The notes under the pieces are model-generated. The model made no database searches. It saw only the letters and a list, made by a program, of their open reading frames with translations, and was not told where the DNA came from. Both the position numbers and the translations under genes were made by a program. From NCBI RefSeq assembly GCF_030929615.1, contig NZ_JAVFVU010000041.1:1-64000 (forward strand): 64,000 nucleotides of DNA. The letters are read 5' to 3'. Origin of the DNA: Dyadobacter sp. LHD-138. Its GTDB lineage: Bacteria > Bacteroidota > Bacteroidia > Cytophagales > Spirosomataceae. This document shows positions 8,728 through 17,996 of this stretch, one piece after another. Position 1 is the stretch's first letter, and every line of letters starts with the position of its first letter.

Positions 8728-10215
8728 TCAATATCCCACATTCTGATCCGCATTGGAAAGTGCTGAATTTGCGCTGATCTCGGCAGCCGGAATCGGCAGG
8801 AGTTTCGCCTTTTCGTTGATCGTTTTCCCCTGTAATTTAAGAATGGCCGGAAACTGACCAGTTCGCATCAGATCAAACAAACGCTTGTTTTCAATCACAA
8901 ATTCAAAACCTCTCTCCCGGAGAACAGACTCCCTGAATGCGGCAAGCCCCAGACCTGTGGGAAGATCGACCGTAGAGACGGCATTGAGTGGTTGGGAATA
9001 AGCGCGCCGCCTGACCTGATTAACAGCCTCGTAAGCAGCTGCTCCCGGAGATCCCTGCGCCTGCGCGCTAGCTTCCGCATAAATCAGCAGTACATCGGCA
9101 TAACGGTGTACAATCGGATTAATCGGACAGTTGCCTTGCGCAGATTCCGAAGGTGAATTGTACTTCCCAAAAGCGGGAAAGGGCCTCGCCGTTTCAAACA
9201 AATTAATCAGCTTCCCCGATCGACTGACAAATTCGTTGTATACGGTAAAAGCTCTACGATTATCGGAAGCATCCCATTTCTTCCAAATATCCGATTGCTG
9301 TTCAACCGACCACACGGCTGCGCCCAGAGCAGTATTGGGATTATCGGCCCCGCCTCCATGTGCATAGGCAGCAAAGCTTGTCCCGATCTGCGGGCCATCA
9401 AATTGTATCGAAAATATGATCTCTTTGCTGTTTTCGTTGGTCGCTGAAAACACCTGCTTGAAATCCGGCAAAAGTGCATACTGTCCCGATTCCATTACTT
9501 CTTTCGCCTTATCCGCCGCCAACTGCCAGTTTTCCAAGGTTAGGTACACCTCTGCCAGCAAAGTCTGAGCGGAACCCTTGGTAACACGTCCCAGCTGCGC
9601 GCCGCTCCTGCTGAGCGGTAACGATTTTTCCGCTTCTTTCAAATCACTGATGATCTGTTCATACACTTGTTCCTTTGTTGATTTAGGTGTATTGGTTTGT
9701 CCAGGCGCAGCAATTTCCGTAGTGGTAAGCGGAACGCCACCAAAAAGACGTACGAGATTGAAATAGTTATAGGCCCGAATGAAATAGCATTCTCCGATAT
9801 AGGCAGCACGAAGCTCCTCGTTCATTTCAATCGTTGCAATACGTTTAATACCGGTATTGGCCCGATTAATACAAAGGTACATCTGCCGCCAGGAATTGGT
9901 CACAAAAGTGTGGTCTGCTGTCAGGTTAAAATTGTCTACCGCCTGAAAAACCGGATTCCGGCCAATGGTCACCTGATCGTCGGCCAAAAGGCAAAGATTG
10001 TAGAACTCATAGCCAAAATAGGAATTGGACAGAAAAGGCTGATAGGCGGCATACACAGCGGATTCGGCATCGGCAGCCGTTTTATAGAAATTTTCCGTGG
10101 AAATAAAGCTGAACACTTCTTCCTGAAGAGAATCGTTACAGCTGCTCAGGCCACACCCGAAAATAAGTCCGGTAGCGAGCATTGTTCTTTTGTACGTATT
10201 GATAATCGTTTTCAT
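8728..10215 (-). CDS. SusD/RagB-family outer-membrane lipoprotein, locus A
   Basis: I place the start at the ATG at 10213-10215 (MKTIINTYKRTM), because it gives a lipoprotein signal ending LSSC with lipidated Cys26. The longer frame upstream runs into the IS200 end. The 495-residue protein has the SusD layout: N-terminal TPR helices (RAYNYFNLVRLFGGVPL), the TLLAEVYLTLENW repeat, and a C-terminal RagB part with YADVLLIYAEA and ENKRLFDLMRTGQ. SusD caps its SusC partner and binds glycan at the surface. It is separated from its susC (10824-13886) by an IS200/IS605 copy, so its transcription may now depend on readthrough or on the IS. Confidence 0.92.
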   Translation of the reverse strand: MKTIINTYKRTMLATGLIFGCGLSSCNDSLQEEVFSFISTENFYKTAADAESAVYAAYQPFLSNSYFGYEFYNLCLLADDQVTIGRNPVFQAVDNFNLTADHTFVTNSWRQMYLCINRANTGIKRIATIEMNEELRAAYIGECYFIRAYNYFNLVRLFGGVPLTTTEIAAPGQTNTPKSTKEQVYEQIISDLKEAEKSLPLSRSGAQLGRVTKGSAQTLLAEVYLTLENWQLAADKAKEVMESGQYALLPDFKQVFSATNENSKEIIFSIQFDGPQIGTSFAAYAHGGGADNPNTALGAAVWSVEQQSDIWKKWDASDNRRAFTVYNEFVSRSGKLINLFETARPFPAFGKYNSPSESAQGNCPINPIVHRYADVLLIYAEASAQAQGSPGAAAYEAVNQVRRRAYSQPLNAVSTVDLPTGLGLAAFRESVLRERGFEFVIENKRLFDLMRTGQFPAILKLQGKTINEKAKLLPIPAAEISANSALSNADQNVGY

Positions 10216-10239
10216 AGTCGACAGCTTTCTAAAATTAAA

Positions 10240-10812
10240 CAACCACCTTCTAAGAAGGTGGATTTTGTAAAAAGGTGAAGGCATAGCCTTCAATAGCTCA
10301 TTCACACTTAGTCGAACAAATTGAAATGTTGACCATTATTTTCTTCTTTCTTGTCCTCTTCTTCCTGATATTTTACATATCGGCGGATTACATCTTCGTT
10401 AATACCAACTGTATTGACAAAGTACCCCCGTGACCAAAAATGATTACCCCAGTAGGGCTTCTTCTTCAATTGAGGATAATTTTTGAATAGTTTAATGGCT
10501 AATTTCCCCTTCAATCTGCCCATTAGTAACGATACAGAAACTTTAGGAGGAATCGAGATAACTAGATGAATGTGATCCGGTTGTATATTTAGCTCTATTA
10601 CTTCACAACTTTTCCACTCACATAACATCTTGATATCATGATCGACCAGCTCCTTAACCAAACCATTTAGAATCCGAAATCTATATTTTGGAGTCCAAAC
10701 TATGTGATAGTCGCATTTCCAAACTACATGGCTCTGTTTCTTGTATTTGCTCATAAAGCAAAGATAACTGGCAAAGCCAAAAGTACATAACCACCTGCAA
10801 AGCAGGTGGATT
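10240..10812 (-). mobile_element. IS200/IS605-type insertion sequence between susC and susD
   Basis: A single tnpA-like gene is bracketed by two related hairpins: CCACCTTC-taa-GAAGGTGG (10243-10261) and CCACCTGC-aaa-GCAGGTGG (10791-10809). Subterminal hairpins and a Y1 transposase, with no long terminal inverted repeats, are the hallmark of IS200/IS605. A second small hairpin GAAGGC-ata-GCCTTC (10277-10291) follows tnpA. The element sits 15 nt after the susC stop and about 28 nt before the susD ATG, in the same orientation as the operon. The exact ends are estimated. Confidence 0.82.
10308..10754 (-). CDS. tnpA: IS200/IS605-family Y1 transposase
   Basis: The 148-residue length is typical for this family. 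The metal-binding HUH motif is QPDHIHLVISIPP (His-Ile-His, about 78-90), and the nucleophile tyrosine lies in the C-terminal helix RRYVKYQEEE. The N-terminus HVVWKCDYHIVWTPKYR is characteristic. The enzyme moves single-stranded DNA circles by peel-and-paste. The gene looks intact. Confidence 0.95.
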   Translation of the reverse strand: MSKYKKQSHVVWKCDYHIVWTPKYRFRILNGLVKELVDHDIKMLCEWKSCEVIELNIQPDHIHLVISIPPKVSVSLLMGRLKGKLAIKLFKNYPQLKKKPYWGNHFWSRGYFVNTVGINEDVIRRYVKYQEEEDKKEENNGQHFNLFD

Positions 10813-10823
10813 TATAAGATCAA

Positions 10824-13800
10824 TTAAAAACCAAGCTTAATACCCGCAGTAATTGTTTTTGCCGAAGGGTAAGCCCCTACATCCACGCCCTTCCTCAGAT
10901 CGGCCCCACCTGTAGAGCTCACTTCGGGATCAAACCCTGAATATTTTGTCCATGTCAGCAGGTTCTGACCGCTCACATATATACGCGCATCGCGAATCCA
11001 TTTAGAAATTTTATCGCCAGTCGGGATATTGAATCCAAGCTGAATATTTCTCAGGCGAAAGTAGGATGCATCTTCAAAAAAACGGTCAGAAACCAACGGG
11101 TTTTTAATGGATGCACGCGGATAAAGCGCGTTCGGATTTGGGTTTTCACTGGTCCAACGATCCTGCACTTCTGCAAGCTGGTTGGCCCCGCGGGCAAAGG
11201 CATCGCCAATAGAATATTTATTTGCATTGAAAACCGTGGCACCATGCACACCCTGAAAAAGCAGATTCAAGTCGAAACGGCCATAGCTCAACTGAGAGGT
11301 AATACCATAAATAAAATCCGGATTCGGTTTGCCTAGTATGGTACGGTCGCTCGTATTGATGGCGCCATCGCCGTTCAAATCCAGGTAACGCTGGTCGCCT
11401 GCTTTCAATCCCGGCATCAGACTCGAAGCATCCTGATCGCTCTCCCACAAGCCATCCGTCTTATATCCATAAAACGCCGAAATAGGTTGGCCTTCTCTCA
11501 CAATATTAACGGGTACATCAATGGGTGAGCTAAAAGATGGAGCAAAAAACTCACCACTGGCAACGGCCACCTTTTGTACTTTATTTTTATTGGTCGAAAA
11601 ATTCACACCCGCATTCCATTTCAGGCGGTTCCTTTCCACAAGAAGCGCGTCGACACTGACTTCGAAACCATGGTTACGAATTGATCCCGAGTTGAGCAAT
11701 ATGCTGGCAAATCCGGAAGATATAGCGACAGGCACCTGTGCAAGCAAATCGGTGGTGTTTTTGATATAATAATCCAGCGTTACATTAACCTTCCGGTTCC
11801 ACAAACTTGCGTCAATACCGGCATCATACTGGGTAGTTGTTTCCCAGCGCAGTTCCGGATTGGGCATGGTTGTAACCCCATAGCCAATTTTCCGAGACTG
11901 GTCTGAACCAAAGATAACAGATACTGAACTGAGCCGCGCCAGCGAATTATAATTCCCTATTTCCTGATTGCCTGTTCTTCCAGTACTCGCCCTTAGTTTC
12001 AAATCATTGATCCAAAGTGCCTTTTTAACAAATTCCTCCTCAGAAAGCCGCCAGGCAATTGCTGCCGAAGGAAAAAAGCCCCACTTGTTCCCGTTCCCGA
12101 AACGCGAAGACCCATCAGCACGCGCCGATACGGTGAAAAGATACTTGTCATTGAGTGAATAATTAACCCTGCCCAGCCAGGAAAGAAGCGAGTTTTTGCT
12201 TTTGTCAGATCCTGGCGCATTGATCACGCCGCCTGCACCCAGATTATCCGTTCCAAAAATATCGCTTGCGTAGTTTTGTGAACCCGCCGAAACGCTGGTA
12301 CCGACACTGTTTTGCATGGTAAAACCGGCCATCGCATCGATACTGTTTTTATTACCTATTCTTTTTTTGTATGATAAAATATTTTCATTCAGAAAGGTAG
12401 TGCCGCCATATGAGGACACCGATGCCTGCCCATCAGAGCCAATCAGTACTTTTGACAAGTACTGGTCCATTCTGGAATTGGAATTATCGGCGCCGAGACG
12501 GACACTAAAAGTAAAGTCCGGACTGAGTATATAAGTCAGATTGGTGTTGGCCAGAATTCTCGTTGAAACATTGTTGCGGAGGAATCCTTTCGCCAGCGCG
12601 AGTGGATTATTCCATTGTGGTTCCGCTGTCGGGACCTTTCCAAGCGAGTAGTACGTCCCATCTTCATTGTAAACCGGGGCTACCGGAGGCGCTGCCAGCG
12701 CCATGTACATCACACCATTCCAGGTTCCCAGACTACTTCGTGCACTTTCTTCCATCGTTCTGGATAGGGTGATGCTCGTCGCCAGACTGAGTCTGGAATT
12801 AATATTATTGTCCAGGTTAAGGCGGAGCGACCCTCTTTTAAAACCCGACCCGGTCACGATCCCTTTCTGATCGAACCAGTTGCCCGATACAGCATAGCGG
12901 CTGGCCTCAGAACCTCCTGAAAAACCGAGCGAATAATTACTGACGCTGGCTTTCCGCATAATTTCATCCTGCCAATCCGTATCGGCTGTCCAACTTCCAG
13001 GCGTAGCAAAAGGTAAAGTCGCACTGCCGATGTTACGCGCCCGCTCATTGGCAATTTCCATGTACTGCCGGGCGTTCAGCATCGGAATTTTATTGCGCAC
13101 AGACTGTACGCCCACATAGGCATCAAAATCTACCCGTCCAGCCGCAGATTTTCCTCGTTTAGTCGTGATGATCACCACGCCATTGGCTCCCCGGGCTCCA
13201 TAAATCGCGGTTGCGGAAGCATCCTTCAAAACTTCCATAGAAACAATATCATTCGGATTGATCGACGAAAGCGGATTGGAAGGCTGCGTTTGGCCATCAT
13301 TGGATCCGATACTGTTGTACACGGGAAATCCGTCGATGACATAAAGCGGCTCATTTCCACCCATCACTGAATTTCCACCACGGACGCGGATGCTGATCGC
13401 CCCACCCGGCGCAGAATTGGACTGAATAACCTGAACGCCCGCCAATCTCCCCTGTAATCCCTGCTCGGCAGAGGTAATAGGCATTTCCTTAATGGCCTGT
13501 GCATTAACGGAGACAATGGCGCCAGTCAGGTCCCGGCGTTTTTGTGTTCCATATCCGACCACAACAACTTCATCAAGGGCATTATTTTCGGCGGTGAGCA
13601 TGAGATCGATCACGGATTGCGAACCAACAAGGATCTCCTGGCTTTGAAAGCCCACAAAACTGGCAACCAAGGTTGCCCCGGCAGGAGCCGAAATGGCATA
13701 TTTCCCTTCTCCATCGGTCGTCGTTCCGTTCGTAGTACCTTTGACAACGACGGTAGCCCCCGGGAGGGTAATTTTGTCCGGTGCAGATATTATTCTTCCC

Positions 13801-13886
13801 GTAATCATTTGCTGGGCCAAACTTTCCCCGCTGAATAGCCCCGAGGCAATAAGTAGCGTAAGGTATAAGAGGTAGCGTTTTCTCAT
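10824..13886 (-). CDS. SusC/RagA-family TonB-linked outer-membrane transporter, locus A
   Basis: The protein has 1020 residues. A signal peptide (LLYLTLLIASGLFSGESLAQ) is followed by a carboxypeptidase-regulatory-like beta-sandwich (VTGRIISAPDKITLPGATVV region, about 28-105). The plug domain begins LDEVVVVGYGTQKRRDLTGA and carries the SusC signature DASATAIYGARGANGVVIIT (about 222-241). A 22-strand barrel ends in the C-terminal aromatic motif TAGIKLGF. There is no STN domain, so it is not of the FecR-signalling type, which agrees with the divergent LacI-type regulator. It forms the TonB-driven glycan importer with the SusD at 8728-10215. Confidence 0.95.
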   Translation of the reverse strand: MRKRYLLYLTLLIASGLFSGESLAQQMITGRIISAPDKITLPGATVVVKGTTNGTTTDGEGKYAISAPAGATLVASFVGFQSQEILVGSQSVIDLMLTAENNALDEVVVVGYGTQKRRDLTGAIVSVNAQAIKEMPITSAEQGLQGRLAGVQVIQSNSAPGGAISIRVRGGNSVMGGNEPLYVIDGFPVYNSIGSNDGQTQPSNPLSSINPNDIVSMEVLKDASATAIYGARGANGVVIITTKRGKSAAGRVDFDAYVGVQSVRNKIPMLNARQYMEIANERARNIGSATLPFATPGSWTADTDWQDEIMRKASVSNYSLGFSGGSEASRYAVSGNWFDQKGIVTGSGFKRGSLRLNLDNNINSRLSLATSITLSRTMEESARSSLGTWNGVMYMALAAPPVAPVYNEDGTYYSLGKVPTAEPQWNNPLALAKGFLRNNVSTRILANTNLTYILSPDFTFSVRLGADNSNSRMDQYLSKVLIGSDGQASVSSYGGTTFLNENILSYKKRIGNKNSIDAMAGFTMQNSVGTSVSAGSQNYASDIFGTDNLGAGGVINAPGSDKSKNSLLSWLGRVNYSLNDKYLFTVSARADGSSRFGNGNKWGFFPSAAIAWRLSEEEFVKKALWINDLKLRASTGRTGNQEIGNYNSLARLSSVSVIFGSDQSRKIGYGVTTMPNPELRWETTTQYDAGIDASLWNRKVNVTLDYYIKNTTDLLAQVPVAISSGFASILLNSGSIRNHGFEVSVDALLVERNRLKWNAGVNFSTNKNKVQKVAVASGEFFAPSFSSPIDVPVNIVREGQPISAFYGYKTDGLWESDQDASSLMPGLKAGDQRYLDLNGDGAINTSDRTILGKPNPDFIYGITSQLSYGRFDLNLLFQGVHGATVFNANKYSIGDAFARGANQLAEVQDRWTSENPNPNALYPRASIKNPLVSDRFFEDASYFRLRNIQLGFNIPTGDKISKWIRDARIYVSGQNLLTWTKYSGFDPEVSSTGGADLRKGVDVGAYPSAKTITAGIKLGF

Positions 13887-13974
13887 TGTGAAATGGTAGT
13901 TTAAGGTTTTATCCGTTAGTAACTATGTCGCAATAATAATAGGACTTTTTATATAAAAAAATATATATTTTCAT

Positions 13975-14000
13975 GCAACCGATGCCGCAATCGGTTGCGG
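13975..14000. promoter_or_regulatory. LacI-type operator between susC and the regulator gene
   Basis: CCGCAA-TCGG-TTGCGG (13985-14000) is a dyad with 6-bp perfect arms and a central CG, the form bound by LacI/GalR proteins. It overlaps a second inverted pair, GCAACCGAT (13975-13983) with ATCGGTTGC (13990-13998). It lies in the 182-bp divergent promoter region, about 69 bp before the lacI-type gene and about 89 bp before susC. It fits control of both by this regulator. Confidence 0.65.
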
Positions 14001-14068
14001 AAATAATTATTTTTTCATGGCTGCTTAATCACTAATTTTATGGATTATTTAAATTAAAAACCCGAATA

Positions 14069-15166
14069 ATGAAAAAGGGAATGACCACCATATATGACAT
14101 CGCAAAAGCCCTGGACATTTCAGCCTCGACAGTCTCAAGGGCGCTGCGAAATCATCCCGATATCAGTAAAGCGATGGCTGACAAAATAAAACTCACTGCA
14201 AAAAAGCTGAATTATCGTCCCAACACCATTGCTCAAAGTTTGAAGGAGCGTAAAACGAAGGTGATTGGAGTGCTGCTTCCAGAGATCGTCAGCCACCGCT
14301 ATATGTCTATTTTGAACGGTGTTGAAGACATCGCATTCCGAAAAGGCTATCAGGTCATGGTGGCCAAGTCCGGCGAAAGTTACCAGCGGGAAGTGATGAA
14401 CATAGAGTCGTTATCGGGGCAGGTGGACGGTATTCTGGCCTGTATTTCTCAGGAAACAAGGAAATACGAGCATTTCAAGAATGTGAAAACCCATAATATT
14501 CCATTGGTGTTTTTCGACCGGGCGGCTGATAGAGTACCATCTTCCAAAGTAATGCTCAACGAGGAGTCTGTTGTGTATGCGCTGACAGAACATTTAATCA
14601 AATCAGGCTATCAGAACATTGCTCTCCTCACCGGCCCGGATCATCTCGGTTTTTGCCGTAGCCAGATCAAAGGTTACGCAAGTGCAATAGTCCATCACGG
14701 CATCGAATTGAATCAATCCTTAATCAACAACCACGGACTCGACTTTCAGCAGGGGCGACTGGCGTTTCACCAGACCATGAAGCTGAAACCGGGTGTTGAT
14801 GCAATTATCGCCGCAAATGATCCTGTGGCGATGGCGGTCTATCTGGAAGCTCAAAAGGCTAATATACAATTGGGGATACAGCTCGGTCTGGTATCTGCCG
14901 GTTCAGACCCTACTTTCGGGTTTCTGACACCGCCGGTTACGAATACGCATCCCAAAGGTTTCGAAATTGGAGGACGGGCCGCCCAGCTATGTATCAACGA
15001 AATAGAAAAACAGGGAGGCATATTCAAGTTTGAAAAAGAAATGATTTCAACAGACCTGGTCATCCGCCAGTCCAGCACGAGGGTAAACCATGGCATGGTA
15101 GTGAGTTCATACAGCAAATATCTAAATCAGATAGACAGCCAGGATCCGCTGGTGTATATATACTGA
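14069..15166 (+). CDS. LacI/GalR-family transcriptional regulator of locus A
   Basis: The 365-residue protein starts MKKGMTTIYDIAKALDISAS. The HTH with hinge is at about 6-60 (STVSRALRNHPDISKAMADKI, then KLNYRPNTIAQSLKERKT). A periplasmic-binding-protein-like effector domain follows (IGVLLPEIVSHRYMSILNGVE to the end), with the usual DPVAMAVYLEA and PPVTNTHPKGFEIGGRAAQLC segments. It is divergent from susC and probably represses or activates locus A in response to a sugar or sugar acid. A centred-CG operator lies in between. The last 20 residues (VSSYSKYLNQIDSQDPLVY) extend slightly beyond the usual family end. Confidence 0.93.
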   Translation: MKKGMTTIYDIAKALDISASTVSRALRNHPDISKAMADKIKLTAKKLNYRPNTIAQSLKERKTKVIGVLLPEIVSHRYMSILNGVEDIAFRKGYQVMVAKSGESYQREVMNIESLSGQVDGILACISQETRKYEHFKNVKTHNIPLVFFDRAADRVPSSKVMLNEESVVYALTEHLIKSGYQNIALLTGPDHLGFCRSQIKGYASAIVHHGIELNQSLINNHGLDFQQGRLAFHQTMKLKPGVDAIIAANDPVAMAVYLEAQKANIQLGIQLGLVSAGSDPTFGFLTPPVTNTHPKGFEIGGRAAQLCINEIEKQGGIFKFEKEMISTDLVIRQSSTRVNHGMVVSSYSKYLNQIDSQDPLVYIY

Positions 15167-15392
15167 GAAGCTTATTCAGAACAAAAAAGATGCTCTGCTT
15201 AATAGACCCTATCACGAATTATATTGCAAGACAATTTTGCTATCGGCTTTCAGCAGTCGAAGGGGGCAGCCCCTTTCGTCCGAAATGTTGTTCCTTTCAT
15301 TAATCTGACAGCCGAAAACCAGAGCGATCCCACCGACTGCCGATAGCACTGCAAAAGAAATCGTGGTAAGGTTAAATGTTTCGTGTAAACAG

Positions 15393-16544
15393 CTACATCT
15401 TCATTTCAAACGCTTTGATTTGCTCCCGGATCACTTCGTTCGTCACCGCTGTTTGTGTCAGATATCTATAAGCCTTACGCGCCACAAAACTATTCTGATC
15501 GTTAAGTAATAAGGCGATCGTCTGGCAGGTAGCAGTATCCGAGATTTTGTGCGCAAAAAAAACATCCAGTACATTACTGATAAGTTCAGGATTAGCAGAT
15601 TTTAAAACCTGTGCAAGATTGACAATAGCCGGTTCACTCAGCTGCGGGGCATCTCTGAACTTCGCAATAATTAACTTTTTTATCGCGTAACTATTTTGAG
15701 CCAGCTTATCGCCTAATGCCATCTGCACGGTGTCGGACTCCAATTCTTTCGCATCAAATGAGTTTAACGCCCTTTCAGCCAAATTATAACCACTATTACC
15801 GATGAAACCTATCAGTTTTTCGCGCAGGCGGGGCGTTAAAATAACAAAGCCGCGAATGTGATTCAATGCCCAGATTTTATCGGCCGGATCGTCGCTTTCC
15901 AGAATTCGCAAAATCAAATCTGCTGAAAGTGATTTTTTAGTCAAATCCTGTATTTCTTCCTGCGTTGGACCATAGACGACGTGCCACATTTTGTAAGTCG
16001 TGTAAGCCGCACCGGGAACGACATAATCCAGTACATTTTTAGCTGTCGCGGATGAAACTGCGTCAACATCATCTTTGTTGTCCCTGATTTTGGGCCGCGG
16101 AGCCAATTCGCTGTAAGACAAACTGGCAAGCGGCAACAGCGGATCGGCCAGAAGAAAATCCAGCCTTTCGTACTCCGCTTTTTTAAATGGTTTATGCTTC
16201 GCTTTGCTTAAAAACTCCCCCCTTGGCAATTCAAGTCCCAAATATCTCCCAGTAATATTCCAGTAAAGCGTACATTTCAGCAGCCTGCATTTATTATCGA
16301 AACAGACACTTGTCCTGATTTTCCTGTAATAGCGAAGCGGATAACCGTCCTGGGACAGCACCTGAAAAATAGTATCGGTGGCAATGGAATCCTGATCGTC
16401 TGCCAAAAAAGGCATTAACCTGCCCGGCTTCCCGGAAACGGTCGCTTTCCTGAAATACCGAATTTGCCCGAAACCATGATACGAAACCAGCAGTAGCAGC
16501 AAAGGCAAAACACATCCTGCCCGAAGGCCCCTTCCGAAACGCAT
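15393..16544 (-). CDS. Exported protein with an FMN-binding-like motif and helical-repeat C-terminus, locus B
   Basis: This 383-residue protein has a signal peptide (CVLPLLLLLVSYHGFGQ, about 11-27). I do not recognise a named family with certainty. Residues 159-170 read DVDAVSSATAKN and closely resemble the covalent-FMN motif of FMN_bind domains (NqrC/RnfG, consensus DxxSGAT), but with Ser instead of Gly. The C-terminal half (about 195-380) is all-helical, with repeats such as AEDPADKIWALNHIRGF-type helices, probably HEAT-like. It is the last gene of locus B, 30 bp after an exported FAD oxidoreductase, so an electron-transfer or scaffold partner role is plausible. This is inference; the protein could simply be a repeat protein of unknown role. 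Confidence 0.6.
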   Translation of the reverse strand: MRFGRGLRAGCVLPLLLLLVSYHGFGQIRYFRKATVSGKPGRLMPFLADDQDSIATDTIFQVLSQDGYPLRYYRKIRTSVCFDNKCRLLKCTLYWNITGRYLGLELPRGEFLSKAKHKPFKKAEYERLDFLLADPLLPLASLSYSELAPRPKIRDNKDDVDAVSSATAKNVLDYVVPGAAYTTYKMWHVVYGPTQEEIQDLTKKSLSADLILRILESDDPADKIWALNHIRGFVILTPRLREKLIGFIGNSGYNLAERALNSFDAKELESDTVQMALGDKLAQNSYAIKKLIIAKFRDAPQLSEPAIVNLAQVLKSANPELISNVLDVFFAHKISDTATCQTIALLLNDQNSFVARKAYRYLTQTAVTNEVIREQIKAFEMKM

Positions 16545-16574
16545 AAAAACTCTTTAAATGATCCCTAACAGAAA

Positions 16575-17957
16575 TTACCCTTTTTGATTACTATTGGGAA
16601 CAATACCGCCGTGCTCCTCGATTAATTTTCTGAGATCATTGATCGAAACTTCGAGTGGCGTTTTGTTCTGTATGTTGGCCAATACCGCGGCCGCGCCTGC
16701 CGCCTGTCCCATGCCCATGCAGGATGCCTGCACACGAAGGGCTGAATTTGCCAGTCGGTCGCTACTTACACAGCGTCCGGCAACAATAAAGTTCTTGCTG
16801 TTTTTAGGCACCAGGGCACGAAGCGGAACGGTGGGCACAACACCTTCCTTTAAATGATCAGGCACAACACCGTTTTCGTCGTGAACGTCGATCGGATAGT
16901 AAGAATACGAAACAGCGTCTTCAAATACTTTGCCTGTGACATAATCGACCTCGGTGATTTTGTAATGCCCGTCGATCCGATACGTTTCACGTACGGCTGT
17001 TTCATTCTGCATGTCTACAAGCTTTATCTTTTCGCAGCCAGGTAAAGTTCTTAAAAACCGGAGTGTTTGCAATAAGGAGGCCCTGCCTTTCAAATTTGCC
17101 AGCGTATGCGTTTCAGAAGTAGTAGAGTCGGCACCCATCACATGCTGTATATTGTCACCTCCGGTTCTCAGCAAACCAACGATGTTATTCCTGAAATCAG
17201 TTTTGATCAATGTTCCTTTCTGAATCTCTTCCTGGTATCTTGCCTGGATCATCTTCAGGTCGAGCGATTTGAAATCATAACCACCCAGTTGAAACTGCAG
17301 TGTTCCCGGTTGGATAACCGATTCTCTTAAAACGTCAAATCCGGCAATCGACGCTACGTAGGCATTTCCCGTACAGTCGATCAGCTGATTGCAGATGATC
17401 TGGGTATTGGTTCCCTTTCCTACCGTTTCCACAATCCAGTTTCCCTTTTCGAAAGAAGCACTGACCGGGGTTTCATAAAACCTGAGCTGAACACCGGCTT
17501 CCACACATTTCTCCTCGATCAGCACCGCATACAACTGCCCGTTCAGGCGAACCTGATGTTTGGGATGCTGCTTACCATGGGGAACCGAAAAATCAGGCAA
17601 GGTATCGTCGTTCAACGAAACCGCCTCCTGCACCATTTCCCAGCCAATTCCGCCAATCACCTGTTTTCCCCAGGCAAAAAAGATACCAGGAAAAGCAACG
17701 CCTCCCGTTGTTGTAGTTCCGCCGAGCTGGCTACCATTTTCAACCAAAATCGTTTTCCGGCCTGCCCGGCCAGCCTGTATGGCAGCTACAACACCAGCAG
17801 TACCGCCTCCTACCACCAATATGTCCGTTTTGATCGTTTGCTTCTTTACCTTATATGGTTCCGCCAGTACCTCACCTTTTGAAACAGAAGGTGAGATCAT
17901 GCCAAGAGAAATGGCTCCCAGGCGGGTCAATGCTGAACGTCTTTTTAATTTATCCAT
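16575..17957 (-). CDS. Exported FAD-dependent oxidoreductase (FAD_oxidored family), locus B
   Basis: The protein has 460 residues. The N-terminus KLKRRSALTRLGAISLGMIS resembles a Tat signal (RR followed by a short hydrophobic stretch), which would suit export of a folded, FAD-loaded protein. The dinucleotide fold begins ILVVGGGTAGVVAAIQAGRAG (about 47-67), followed by LVENGSQLGGTTTTGGVAFPG. The C-terminal FAD contact is NFIVAGRCVSSDRLANSALR, followed by MGMGQAAGAAA. These are the PF12831 hallmarks. The substrate is unknown. It follows susD by 82 bp with a hairpin between. No hydrolase accompanies it, so it may be the locus's main envelope enzyme. Confidence 0.85.
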   Translation of the reverse strand: MDKLKRRSALTRLGAISLGMISPSVSKGEVLAEPYKVKKQTIKTDILVVGGGTAGVVAAIQAGRAGRKTILVENGSQLGGTTTTGGVAFPGIFFAWGKQVIGGIGWEMVQEAVSLNDDTLPDFSVPHGKQHPKHQVRLNGQLYAVLIEEKCVEAGVQLRFYETPVSASFEKGNWIVETVGKGTNTQIICNQLIDCTGNAYVASIAGFDVLRESVIQPGTLQFQLGGYDFKSLDLKMIQARYQEEIQKGTLIKTDFRNNIVGLLRTGGDNIQHVMGADSTTSETHTLANLKGRASLLQTLRFLRTLPGCEKIKLVDMQNETAVRETYRIDGHYKITEVDYVTGKVFEDAVSYSYYPIDVHDENGVVPDHLKEGVVPTVPLRALVPKNSKNFIVAGRCVSSDRLANSALRVQASCMGMGQAAGAAAVLANIQNKTPLEVSINDLRKLIEEHGGIVPNSNQKG

Positions 17958-17996
17958 GAGTTCTTATCTTGTTGTTTTGAATTCAGAAATAGAACA

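Noticed and set aside
9697..10278. 193-codon plus-strand frame opposite susD
   Set aside because: It is a mirror frame of a well-supported SusD gene with no signal, motif or start context.
15217..15388. Minus-strand frame with a hydrophobic start (ISFAVLSAVGGIALVFGCQI) after the FMN-like gene
   Set aside because: There is no start codon, it runs out of the coding frame of the neighbouring gene, and the composition alone is not enough to call a gene or remnant.
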